Assembly (NCBI GenBank): GCA_000720805.1 | Contig: JODI01000016.1 | Span: 191,308-255,307, forward strand | Reading direction: 5' to 3' | From: Streptomyces violaceoruber | GTDB lineage: Bacteria; Actinomycetota; Actinomycetes; Streptomycetales; Streptomycetaceae | Length of the DNA stretch: 64,000 nucleotides | Part shown: piece by piece, positions 16,885 to 23,991 of the stretch | How positions within the stretch are numbered: the first letter of the stretch is position 1 | Layout of the letters: every line of letters begins with the position of its first letter | The notes under the pieces: generated by a model | Databases searched by the model: none | What the model was told of the DNA's origin: nothing | What the model saw: the letters and a program-made list of their open reading frames with translations, nothing else | Program-made: the position numbers and the translations under genes

Positions 16885-17985
16885 CTACTTCGGCGCCGGC
16901 CTCGGCTGGACGATCGGGGAGGCCGCTTCCGCCTGGGGGGATGCCGAGTTGGCGTACACCGACGGGGGCGCCACCGCGGCCGTGGGGTCGTCTAACTCGG
17001 CGTCCTGGGCCGGGGCGGGCGGGCCGCCCACGATCGGGATGTCCGCGGCGTCGAAGGCGCGCTTGATGCGCCAGCGCAGTTCGCGTTCGACGGTGAGGGA
17101 CTTGCCGGGCATCGTCTTGGCGGAGACCCGCACCACCATCGAGTCGAGCAGGACGCTGTCGAGGCCGAGGACCTCGATCGGGCCCCACAGGAGCTCGTTC
17201 CAGGGCTCCTCCTTGCTCATCCTCTCGGCGACCTCGTTGAGCGTCCGCTTCACCTTGTCGAGGTCCTCGTCGGCCCGGACGGTCACGTCGACGCCGGCCG
17301 TCGCCCAGCCCTGGGAGAGGTTGCCGATGCGCTTGACCTCGCCGTTGCGGACGTACCAGATCTCACCGCTGTCGCCGCGCAGCTTGGTCACGCGCAGGCC
17401 CACCTCGATGACCTCGCCGGAGGCCACACCCGCGTCGATCGTGTCGCCGACGCCGTACTGGTCCTCCAGGATCATGAACACGCCCGAGAGGAAGTCCGTG
17501 ACCAGGTTCCGCGCGCCGAAACCGATCGCCACACCCGCGACGCCGGCGGACGCCAGCAGCGGGGCGAGGTTGATCTCGAAGGTGCCCAGCACCATCAGGG
17601 CCGCGGTGCCCAGGATCAGGAAGCTGGCCACCGAGCGCAGCACCGAGCCGATGGCCTGTGAGCGCTGACGGCGGCGCTCCACGTTCACCAGCAGTCCGCC
17701 GAGCGATGTGCCGTCGACCGACTGGACCGTGCGGTTCATGCGGTCGATCAGCTTGGTGATCGCCCGCCGCACCGCGACTCTCAGCACCGCGGCGATCACC
17801 AGGATCAGCAGGACCCTGAGGCCGATCGCCAGCCACGTGGACCAGTTCTGCTGGACCCAGCTGGCGGCGTTCGTCGCGCTCTCCTGGGCGTCCTGGAGCG
17901 ACGGCACCGCCGGAGCGGTCGGCGTTCCCGAGGGGGACGGCGACGGCGACGGACCGACGGCCGGTAGGGCGGCGGACAAGGACAC
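16885..17985 (-). CDS. MscS-family small-conductance mechanosensitive channel
   Basis: The product is 366 aa. A short Pro/Ser-rich N-terminus (SPSPSPSGTPTAP) leads to a span (WLAIGLRVLLILVIAAVLRV), then the pore-lining TM3 region LLASAGVAGVAIGFGARN and the MscS beta-domain signature VTDFLSGVFMILEDQYGVGD. The C-terminus carries the alpha/beta domain and a Pro/Ala-rich tail. Members gate on membrane tension and release solutes during osmotic downshock. It stands alone with its promoter in the region before 18359. Confidence 0.92.
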   Translation of the reverse strand: MSLSAALPAVGPSPSPSPSGTPTAPAVPSLQDAQESATNAASWVQQNWSTWLAIGLRVLLILVIAAVLRVAVRRAITKLIDRMNRTVQSVDGTSLGGLLVNVERRRQRSQAIGSVLRSVASFLILGTAALMVLGTFEINLAPLLASAGVAGVAIGFGARNLVTDFLSGVFMILEDQYGVGDTIDAGVASGEVIEVGLRVTKLRGDSGEIWYVRNGEVKRIGNLSQGWATAGVDVTVRADEDLDKVKRTLNEVAERMSKEEPWNELLWGPIEVLGLDSVLLDSMVVRVSAKTMPGKSLTVERELRWRIKRAFDAADIPIVGGPPAPAQDAELDDPTAAVAPPSVYANSASPQAEAASPIVQPRPAPK

Positions 17986-18358
17986 GGCAGGTACCTCCAG
18001 TGCAGCGGTCCGCCCCTCCGGTCGCGGTCAGGTTCGTACGGCGTGGGGTCGTACGGGCGTACGTCCGGTCGTACGTCGTGCTTCAAGGTCACGGAAAGGT
18101 CACCGGTGGGGCAGCTCCACCACACTATCGGGGCATCGTGTGTGGATCGTTGCAATGTTCGGGGGAGAGGGCGCGCCGACCTGGGGATGAACAGGTGGGA
18201 TGAACAACTCATGATCGTGGGAATGAAGTGGATGTGGTCGAAAACACTCCCAGCCCGTTACCGGGACATGGTGGCGCTTCCGCCAGGCCTGAGGGGAGAC
18301 TGACTACGAAATCGTCCCGGCGCGAGCCACGCGCCGCCGGCGTCCAAGGAGGCCATCC
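17986..18358. other. Divergent intergenic region, MscS gene / HNH gene
   Basis: About 370 bases contain several GTACG repeats (18036-18080) and GGGATGAACA-like direct repeats near 18183-18210. A 30-codon open frame beginning at the ATG at 18211 lacks a good ribosome site and is not called. No gene is supported. Confidence 0.4.
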
Positions 18359-18895
18359 GTGCCGCATGTCCTGGTCCTGAACGCGTCGTACGAGCCGCTC
18401 GGCGTCGTACCGCTCCGCCGCGCACTCATCCTCGTCCTGGAGAACAAGGCCGTGTGCCTCGAGGAGTCCGGCGCTTTCATGCACAGCGCGACCGTCACCG
18501 TCCCCGCACCCAGCGTGGTCCGGCTCAAGCGATTCGTGCGGGTTCCCTACCGCGGGCCCGTTCCGCTCACCCGGCGGGCGCTCTTCGCCCGTGACGGGGG
18601 CCGGTGCATGTACTGCGGTGGTGTCGCAACCAGCGTCGACCACGTCATCCCGCGCAGTCGCGGGGGCAAGCACGTCTGGGACAACGTCGTCGCGTCCTGC
18701 CGCCGCTGCAACCATGTCAAGGCCGACCGCCATCTCGTCGAGATCGGCTGGCGGCTGCGTCACAAACCGGCCCCGCCCACCGGCCTGGCCTGGCGCATCA
18801 TCGGGACCGGCCATAGGGATCCGCGCTGGCTGCCGTACTTGCAGCCGTACGGCGCGGACGACGCCCTGGCCCGGATCGACGGCATTTCCGCCTGA
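18359..18895 (+). CDS. HNH endonuclease family protein
   Basis: The product is 178 aa. GTG at 18359 follows AAGGAGG by 6 bases, a near-perfect ribosome site. The HNH core is complete: ARDGGRCMYCGG, VDHVIPRSRGG (catalytic His) and NVVASCRRCNHVKAD, with two CxxC pairs for the structural zinc. The N-terminus (VLVLNASYEPLGVVPLRRAL) is typical of the conserved actinobacterial McrA-like HNH proteins, whose cellular role is unclear. No methylase or mobile-element gene is adjacent. Confidence 0.9.
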   Translation: MPHVLVLNASYEPLGVVPLRRALILVLENKAVCLEESGAFMHSATVTVPAPSVVRLKRFVRVPYRGPVPLTRRALFARDGGRCMYCGGVATSVDHVIPRSRGGKHVWDNVVASCRRCNHVKADRHLVEIGWRLRHKPAPPTGLAWRIIGTGHRDPRWLPYLQPYGADDALARIDGISA

Positions 18896-18951
18896 CGACG
18901 ATCCGGGCTTCTGCATACCTGGTGACACCTGGTGATCCCCGGTGACCTCCA

Positions 18952-18981
18952 GGGCCCCACGCCGTCCCTGGCGCGGGGCCC
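18952..18981. terminator. Terminator hairpin between HNH gene and ABC operon
   Basis: GGGCCCCACGCC pairs with GGCGCGGGGCCC (one mismatch) around a 6-base loop, between two converging genes. Three ACCTGGTGA-like direct repeats (18918-18947) precede it. Confidence 0.7.
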
Positions 18982-19002
18982 GCAGGGGTGCGTCGCGGTC
19001 TC

Positions 19003-19647
19003 TCAGGGGCGCCCGGTCTCCGCCCGCGCCCCCCGTACGACGTAGAGCACCCCGCCGCCGGCGAAGACGACCGCCGCCGCGGCCCAGGCGCCCGTCCCGG
19101 CGCCCCCCGGATGCACCGGCCAGGCCCACACCGGGCTCCAGCGTCCGCGCGCCGTCCCGGCCGACCCCAGGTACACCGCGCTGACGTAGCCGAACGCCGG
19201 CAGCCAGCTCAGCCGGGCCCCCAGCAGGGCGGCCGCGGCCGCGGTGAGGCCCGTGCAGCCGAGGGTGTTGCGGACCATCGCGGGCGGGCCGAACACCAAG
19301 GCGTGTCCGACGACCGCCGCCGACAGCAGAGCCGCGGTGAGCGCGGTCAGGATCAGCAGATGGGCCAGGCGCAGCCGCCACCAGGGGCGGACCGCCGTAC
19401 GGTCCAGCTCGTCGGAGGCGGTGTGCAGGCTCGTCCCGATCACCGCGGCGGCGAACAGGGGGGCCAGCGCCACGAGCGGGACCCGCCGATCCGGATCGAC
19501 GTACGCGTCCAGGGCGTCCGCCGCCCGAACAGCGAGAGCGGCGGTGGCGAGGAGCACGACGAGGGCGCGCGGGACGGCACGCGAGCGGGCGTACAGGAGC
19601 AGGCCGTCGAGCGCGGTGCCGGAGGGCGCGTGCCGGTCGGCGGTCAC
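19003..19647 (-). CDS. ABC exporter-associated membrane protein
   Basis: The 214-aa product has about six hydrophobic segments (RALVVLLATAALAVRAADAL, ALAPLFAAAVIGTSLHTA, LLILTALTAALLSAAVVGHA). No named domain is recognised. GTG at 19647 overlaps the stop of the upstream permease gene by 4 bases (GTGA). It is the last gene of a five-gene operon starting with an ECF sigma factor and is probably a second membrane subunit of the exporter. Confidence 0.75.
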   Translation of the reverse strand: MTADRHAPSGTALDGLLLYARSRAVPRALVVLLATAALAVRAADALDAYVDPDRRVPLVALAPLFAAAVIGTSLHTASDELDRTAVRPWWRLRLAHLLILTALTAALLSAAVVGHALVFGPPAMVRNTLGCTGLTAAAAALLGARLSWLPAFGYVSAVYLGSAGTARGRWSPVWAWPVHPGGAGTGAWAAAAVVFAGGGVLYVVRGARAETGRP

Positions 19648-20996
19648 AGCGTCGGCACCTTGCTCGGGGCGCACTCGTTCGCCGTGGCGAAGTAGGCCGA
19701 CAACCAGTCGCGGCGCTCCCGCTCGCCCATCCCCGCCAGGCGGGCGCGGGCGTCGAGGCGGGCCCTGAGCCGGGCGCGGTCGGCCCCGCTCCCCTCGGCC
19801 AGTTGCCTGTCGAAGTCCTTCTCCGACGAGCTGGGCGCCAAATAGTGCTCCACGGCGTGGTCGACCGCGTCCAGCGACGGGACCGAATCGTCGCACTGGG
19901 ACCGGCCGACCAGCGACATCCCGGCCGCCCACGCGTACTCCCGCGGATCGGTGAGCCCACCTCGTACGACGGACCAGCCGATCGGCGTGAGCATCGGCAA
20001 CTGCACCTCGTCCCGCGCCGGTTCCCCCGGCAGGTCCTCGAACCGCACCGGCAGGTTCCGTACGCCCTCCAGGCGGCCGGTGACCCCGGACAGGGCCTGG
20101 CTCACCTGCGGCAGAAGGCCCTCGGTGCGGGCGTTCACGCAGATCTGCGGGGTGGTGGAGGTGTCGCACACCTGGCGTCCGGCGATCTGGCTGGTGTGCC
20201 ACAGGCCGTCCCCGGTCTGCACCAGCAGCGTGCCCGCGGCGACCGCGGCGGCCAGCGGCAGCAGGGCGAGGGCCCGGCGACGGGCCGCGTACGCCAGCAC
20301 GGCCGCGGCCGCGAAGCCACCCCACCACGCCGTCATCGCGAGCGGCTGCCACCACACCGGGACCGAGTCGGTCATGGCGTCGGAGAGGGGCGACAGGGGT
20401 GCGTAGGAATTCCCGCCCCCGCTGTACGAGAGCACGCCGAGGCCGACGTACGCGCCTATCGCCAGCAGCGGTGCCGCGAGCCGCCACGTCACCAGCCGGC
20501 CCACCACCTGGCCCCCCAGGACGGCCGACGCCAGGATCGCCGCGTCGACGAGTGGCGCGATCACGTACGGGCTGTCGCCCGTCGCGCAGTACCAGGTGGC
20601 GAGCAGTGCGAGGACGACCGCCACGGCGTACCCGGCGACCACCCACATCATCAGCGGCAGCCCGGACGCCAGCAGCCGGGCGAGCGGGCCGCGCACGGCC
20701 GTCGCCATCAGCTCCCCGGTGCGGCGGCGGTGCTCACGTCCGCCGTGCCAGCAGCCCGCGGCCAGGGCCAGCGGGGCACCGAGCAGCACGGCCGCCGACT
20801 GTGACCGGTCGCGCGTCTCGGCCCAGTCTCCCTGCCACCGCGGGGTGTTGGTGCCCAGAGCGACCGCCATCGTCAGCAGGACGGCGGCGCCCGCCCAGGG
20901 TCCGAAGCCGCGGACGACCTCGGCACGCAGGGGGTGGCGGGGGCGGACCGGGCCCTGTGGGCCGCTCGCCGTTTCTCTCTCGGTCACGAGGGTCAT
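19644..20996 (-). CDS. ABC-2-like transporter permease
   Basis: The 450-aa product has an N-terminal half of six spans (AAVLLTMAVALGT, SAAVLLGAPLALAAGCW, MMWVVAGYAVAVVLALLATW) and a hydrophilic C-terminal region with SQCDDSVPSLDAVDHAVEHY. The GGREHRRRTGELMATAVRGP loop resembles the ATPase-contacting segment of ABC-2 exporters. The start overlaps the ATPase gene end by 4 bases. The substrate is unknown. Confidence 0.75.
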   Translation of the reverse strand: MTLVTERETASGPQGPVRPRHPLRAEVVRGFGPWAGAAVLLTMAVALGTNTPRWQGDWAETRDRSQSAAVLLGAPLALAAGCWHGGREHRRRTGELMATAVRGPLARLLASGLPLMMWVVAGYAVAVVLALLATWYCATGDSPYVIAPLVDAAILASAVLGGQVVGRLVTWRLAAPLLAIGAYVGLGVLSYSGGGNSYAPLSPLSDAMTDSVPVWWQPLAMTAWWGGFAAAAVLAYAARRRALALLPLAAAVAAGTLLVQTGDGLWHTSQIAGRQVCDTSTTPQICVNARTEGLLPQVSQALSGVTGRLEGVRNLPVRFEDLPGEPARDEVQLPMLTPIGWSVVRGGLTDPREYAWAAGMSLVGRSQCDDSVPSLDAVDHAVEHYLAPSSSEKDFDRQLAEGSGADRARLRARLDARARLAGMGERERRDWLSAYFATANECAPSKVPTL

Positions 20997-21814
20997 CGGG
21001 CCGTCCTCTCCCGGGCGGGGACGGCCGACGCGCGGTGGGCGCGCAGGGCCGCCGTGTAGCCGCGCTCGATGGGGTTGTCGCCGACGCCGGTGCCCGCGCC
21101 GGGGCCGTCCGCCGACTCGCCGAGCGCGATGAGCGACTCGGGCGTGCCCCGGTAGGCGACCCGGCCCGACTCGACGAGGGTCACCTCCGTGCAGGCCGCG
21201 GCCACGTCCTCCACGAGATGGGTGGAGACGAGGACGGTGGACGAACCGCCCAGCTCGCGCAGCAGCTCGCGGAACTCCACGCGCTGCTCCGGGTCGAGAC
21301 CGGCGGTCGGCTCGTCGAGCAGCAGCACGTCCGGGTCGTTGACGATGGCCTGCGCGATGCCGACGCGGCGGATCATGCCGCCGGACAGCGTCCTGACCTT
21401 GGCGTCGACGCGGTCGGCGAGACCGACGCGGGCGACCGCCCGTTCCACGGCGGCCGGGGTGCCGGCGGCGGGCATCTCCTTCAGCCAGGCCACGTACGCG
21501 ACGAACTCCCGCACGGTGAAGCCGGGGTAGTAGCCGAACTCCTGCGGCAGATAGCCCAGCCGACGGCGTACGGCGGCCCGCTTGCGGTGGTCGCGGACGT
21601 CGTCCCCGAGCAGTTCCACCCGGCCGTCGCTCGGCGCGGCGACCGTGGCGAGGACCCGGATCAGCGACGTCTTGCCGGCCCCGTTCGGGCCGAGCAGCCC
21701 GTGCACACCGGGTCCGAAGTCGAGGTCCACCGCGTCGAGGGCGACGGTTCCGCGGTGCCGGACGTGCAGGCCGGTCACTCGGATCGTGCGCGACGGTTCT
21801 CCAGGGGAGCTCAA
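20993..21814 (-). CDS. ABC transporter ATP-binding protein
   Basis: This 273-aa nucleotide-binding subunit has Walker A GPNGAGKTS, Q-loop YLPQEFG, signature LSGGMIRRVGIAQAI, Walker B VLLLDEPTAGLD and H-loop STHL. The DrrA/CcmA-like length and C-terminal extension suit an ABC-2 exporter. The start is a TTG at 21814 using GGAG from a 17-base sequence that is repeated in frame just inside the gene. It probably powers the two membrane proteins downstream. Confidence 0.92.
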   Translation of the reverse strand: MSSPGEPSRTIRVTGLHVRHRGTVALDAVDLDFGPGVHGLLGPNGAGKTSLIRVLATVAAPSDGRVELLGDDVRDHRKRAAVRRRLGYLPQEFGYYPGFTVREFVAYVAWLKEMPAAGTPAAVERAVARVGLADRVDAKVRTLSGGMIRRVGIAQAIVNDPDVLLLDEPTAGLDPEQRVEFRELLRELGGSSTVLVSTHLVEDVAAACTEVTLVESGRVAYRGTPESLIALGESADGPGAGTGVGDNPIERGYTAALRAHRASAVPARERTAR

Positions 21815-21830
21815 CGGTTCTCCAGGGGAG
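21793..21830. repeat. 17-bp direct repeat straddling the ABC ATPase start codon
   Basis: ACGGTTCTCCAGGGGAG occurs at 21793-21809 and 21814-21830, exactly 21 bases apart, so in frame. On the minus strand the outer copy supplies the GGAG ribosome site for the TTG start and the inner copy encodes the first residues (SPGEPS). Confidence 0.85.
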
Positions 21831-21878
21831 GGAGGGAGAGAGGAAAGGACAGGGGAGGGGAGCCGGGCCGGCCGTTGC

Positions 21879-22766
21879 TCACCGTGGCTCCAGGTGGTCG
21901 TAGGCGGGGCGGCGTGCGACCAGCAGTACGGCGGACAGGGCGGCCGCCGCCGCCCAGGCGCCCTGGACCGGGGCGCCGTCGAGGCAGTACGCGAGCTGCT
22001 CGGTCAGCCGGGCCGTGAGCCGGCTGCCCGGTGCGGCGAGCGCCGGGACGAGCACGGCGCACAGCCAGCCGCCGCCGATCACCGCCGTCGCCGTACGGAA
22101 GCCGACGTACCCGGCCAGCGTCAGCGAGGCCAGCGTCAGCGTGAGCCCGGGCAGCAGCCACGCCGCCGCACTCGGGGCGCCCGACGACGGCACCAGCAGC
22201 CCGGCGAGCGTCAGCAGCGGCAGGCTCACCGCCAGTACGGCGGCCGTCCGCGTCAGCACCAGGCGCAGCCCGGCGGACGGCGTCGCCGCGGCGATCTCGT
22301 GCAGCGGGTCGGCGTGCGCCCCGTACGACAGGGCGACCCCGACGACGGGCACGACGGGCGCCACGGCCAACAGCAGGGACCGTACGCCGGTGACGTCGGC
22401 GCCGTACGCGAGGGCCACGGCCCCGATGGCGACGAGCAGCACGGCGGGGAGCCAGGCGCCGCGGACGGCGGGGCCGGCGGCCCAGAGGATGTGGGTGAGG
22501 CGGGGGAAGGACGGGGTCGGCCTCTTCGTCCGCGAGGCCGAGGCCGAGGCCGATGCCGATGCCGATGCTGGCGCCGCCCCCAGTACCGCCTCCCGCACCT
22601 CCGCGAGCGCCACCCCCGCCGACGTCTCCCGCACCGCCAGTGACACCCGGCCGGCGCACGGCCCGCAGCTCTCCAGATGTTTCTCCAGGGACCAGGCGTC
22701 CGGTTCCGGGAGGGTGCCGTCGCCGTAGCGGGCGACCAGGTCGTCGGACGCGTGCCAGCCGGTCAT
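21879..22766 (-). CDS. Zinc-finger (zf-HC2) membrane anti-sigma factor
   Basis: The product is 295 aa. An N-terminal zf-HC2 finger HLESCGPC (residues about 29-36) is the anti-sigma domain that holds an ECF sigma. A (Ala-Ser)6 linker encoded by six hexanucleotide repeats follows, then about six membrane spans, more than the single span usual in this class. ATG at 22766 overlaps the sigma stop by ATGA. It likely sequesters the upstream sigma at the membrane until a signal is sensed. Confidence 0.85.
   Translation of the reverse strand: MTGWHASDDLVARYGDGTLPEPDAWSLEKHLESCGPCAGRVSLAVRETSAGVALAEVREAVLGAAPASASASASASASRTKRPTPSFPRLTHILWAAGPAVRGAWLPAVLLVAIGAVALAYGADVTGVRSLLLAVAPVVPVVGVALSYGAHADPLHEIAAATPSAGLRLVLTRTAAVLAVSLPLLTLAGLLVPSSGAPSAAAWLLPGLTLTLASLTLAGYVGFRTATAVIGGGWLCAVLVPALAAPGSRLTARLTEQLAYCLDGAPVQGAWAAAAALSAVLLVARRPAYDHLEPR
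22534..22569. repeat. Hexanucleotide microsatellite in the anti-sigma linker
   Basis: Three GAGGCC units followed by three GATGC(C/T) units encode the Ala-Ser linker between the zinc finger and the membrane domain. Copy changes would be in frame. Confidence 0.85.
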
Positions 22767-23413
22767 GCCGGGCCTCCCGTCGGGGGCGTGATCAACGCGG
22801 GCGTGTTCAAGTGGGGCGGGTGCAACTGGGCCAGTGCCGCCCGGAGTTCGGCGCGGGCGCGCATCGCGCGGGACTTGACGGTGCCCTCGGGGATGCCGAG
22901 GAGGCGTGCCGTCTCCCGGGTGGTCAGCCCGTCGACGACCGTGGCGCGCAGCACCTCGCGCAGTTCGGGGGAGATCCGGTCCAGGGCGGTGCCGACATCG
23001 CCGTACTCCAGCGCCGCCAGTACCCGGTCCTCCGCGGACGGCGCGACCGAGGCCGCCTCGTACCCGGAGTCCGTCGGCGCCACCGGTGCGGCCACCCGCG
23101 CCGCCCGCTCGTGCGCCCGGCGCGCGTCGACCAGGCGGCGCGCGGCGATCGTCCACAGCCAGCCGCCGGCCTGCTCGCCGCGGTGCCCGGCCGCCGACCG
23201 CCACACGGTCACGAACGTGTCCTGGAGCACCTCGCGCACGACCTCGGGGTCGGCGCAGCGCCGGGTCAGCCGCGCGTGCAGCCACCCCGCGTGCCGGTCG
23301 TACAGCACGGCCATCGCCGCCGAGTCCCCGCCCGCGACGTCCCGCAACAGCGCCGCGTCCGATGCGTCGGCGTCCTTCTCCCGGTGGCCCCCCATGGGGC
23401 GGAACAGTCTCAC
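22763..23413 (-). CDS. ECF-type RNA polymerase sigma factor
   Basis: The product is about 216 aa from GTG 23413 (VRLFRPMGG), or 210 aa from ATG 23395; neither has a clear ribosome site. Region 2 is legible (VLYDRHAGWLHARLTRR, VLQDTFVTVWRSA, GWLWTIAARRLVD), as is region 4 (ISPELREVLRATVVDGLTTR, LLGIPEGTVKSRAMRAR). It is the first gene of the operon with its cognate membrane anti-sigma and an ABC exporter, suggesting envelope-stress or antimicrobial-response control. Confidence 0.88.
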   Translation of the reverse strand: MRLFRPMGGHREKDADASDAALLRDVAGGDSAAMAVLYDRHAGWLHARLTRRCADPEVVREVLQDTFVTVWRSAAGHRGEQAGGWLWTIAARRLVDARRAHERAARVAAPVAPTDSGYEAASVAPSAEDRVLAALEYGDVGTALDRISPELREVLRATVVDGLTTRETARLLGIPEGTVKSRAMRARAELRAALAQLHPPHLNTPALITPPTGGPA

Positions 23414-23604
23414 AGCCCGTCTATCGACGACCTCGCCGCGACCGGTTCGCGGACTGGACGTCGTGCGGCATATGCCCCAGTCTGGAGGTGCCTCACCGGA
23501 ACAGAATGTGACGAGAGGCACGTTGTTCCTTCGTGTACGTCTGCCGCCGCGACCGCTGGGTAGGGCTGCGGTATCCGCACGTCGTACTCGACAAGGAGGC
23601 CCCC

Positions 23605-23856
23605 GTGGCCGCATCGGCGCACCTACTGCTCTCGGCCCTGTCCAAACCCGGGGCGGACCCCTCCGCCCTGTCCGAGGCGGAGCCGTCCGCCGCAGCCGAC
23701 CTCCACCTGTGCGTGTTCAGCGCGGAGGGCGCCTGTGCAGAAGCTCCTCTGACCAGCGAACCGCCCCTGCCCGACGCCGAGCCCCTCACCAGCGAGCCGC
23801 CCCTCGCCGATGCCGCCCCGCTGACCAGCGAGTCCGATGCCCACGCGGAGGCGTAG
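23605..23856 (+). CDS. Small acidic/Pro-rich protein upstream of malQ, function unknown
   Basis: GTG at 23605 lies 5 bases after a perfect AAGGAGG, so translation is well supported. The 83-aa product starts VAASAHLLLSALSKPGADP and its second half is a repeat of PLTSEPPLPDAEPLTSE type (three copies). It has no similarity I recognise. Its stop codon lies inside the first unit of the repeat array that runs into malQ. It may act mainly as the head of that coupled chain. Confidence 0.55.
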   Translation: MAASAHLLLSALSKPGADPSALSEAEPSAAADLHLCVFSAEGACAEAPLTSEPPLPDAEPLTSEPPLADAAPLTSESDAHAEA

Positions 23857-23879
23857 ACAAGCAGGCGGAGCCGCAAACG

Positions 23880-23951
23880 ATGACCGCGCGAAGTCGTAGA
23901 CCAAAGACCCGGCGGAGCCGTGGACCAATTCCCCGGCGGAGCCGCGGATGA
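23880..23951 (+). CDS. Arg-rich 23-aa mini-ORF in the malQ leader
   Basis: ATG 23880 opens a frame encoding MTARSRRPKTRRSRG and eight more residues, ending in a TGA that overlaps the next mini-ORF start (ATG 23948) as ATGA. GGAG lies about 10 bases upstream. It is built entirely from the repeat units. It is probably a translational relay rather than a functional peptide. Confidence 0.4.
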   Translation: MTARSRRPKTRRSRGPIPRRSRG

Positions 23952-23971
23952 CCCGGCGGAGCCGTAGATGA
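23948..23971 (+). CDS. 7-aa mini-ORF (MTRRSRR) in the malQ leader
   Basis: ATG 23948 has GGAG 6 bases upstream; the stop TGA at 23969-23971 overlaps the ATG at 23968 as ATGA. It is the second link in the chain to malQ. Confidence 0.4.
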   Translation: MTRRSRR

Positions 23972-23991
23972 CCCAGCGGAGCCGTACATGA
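23968..23991 (+). CDS. 7-aa mini-ORF (MTQRSRT) overlapping the malQ start
   Basis: ATG 23968 has GGAG 6 bases upstream; the stop TGA at 23989-23991 overlaps the malQ ATG (23988-23990) as ATGA. It is the third link in the chain. Confidence 0.4.
   Translation: MTQRSRT

Noticed and set aside
18211..18303. 30-codon ORF before the HNH gene
   Set aside because: No good ribosome site and no repeat or coupling to the next gene, which has its own perfect AAGGAGG.
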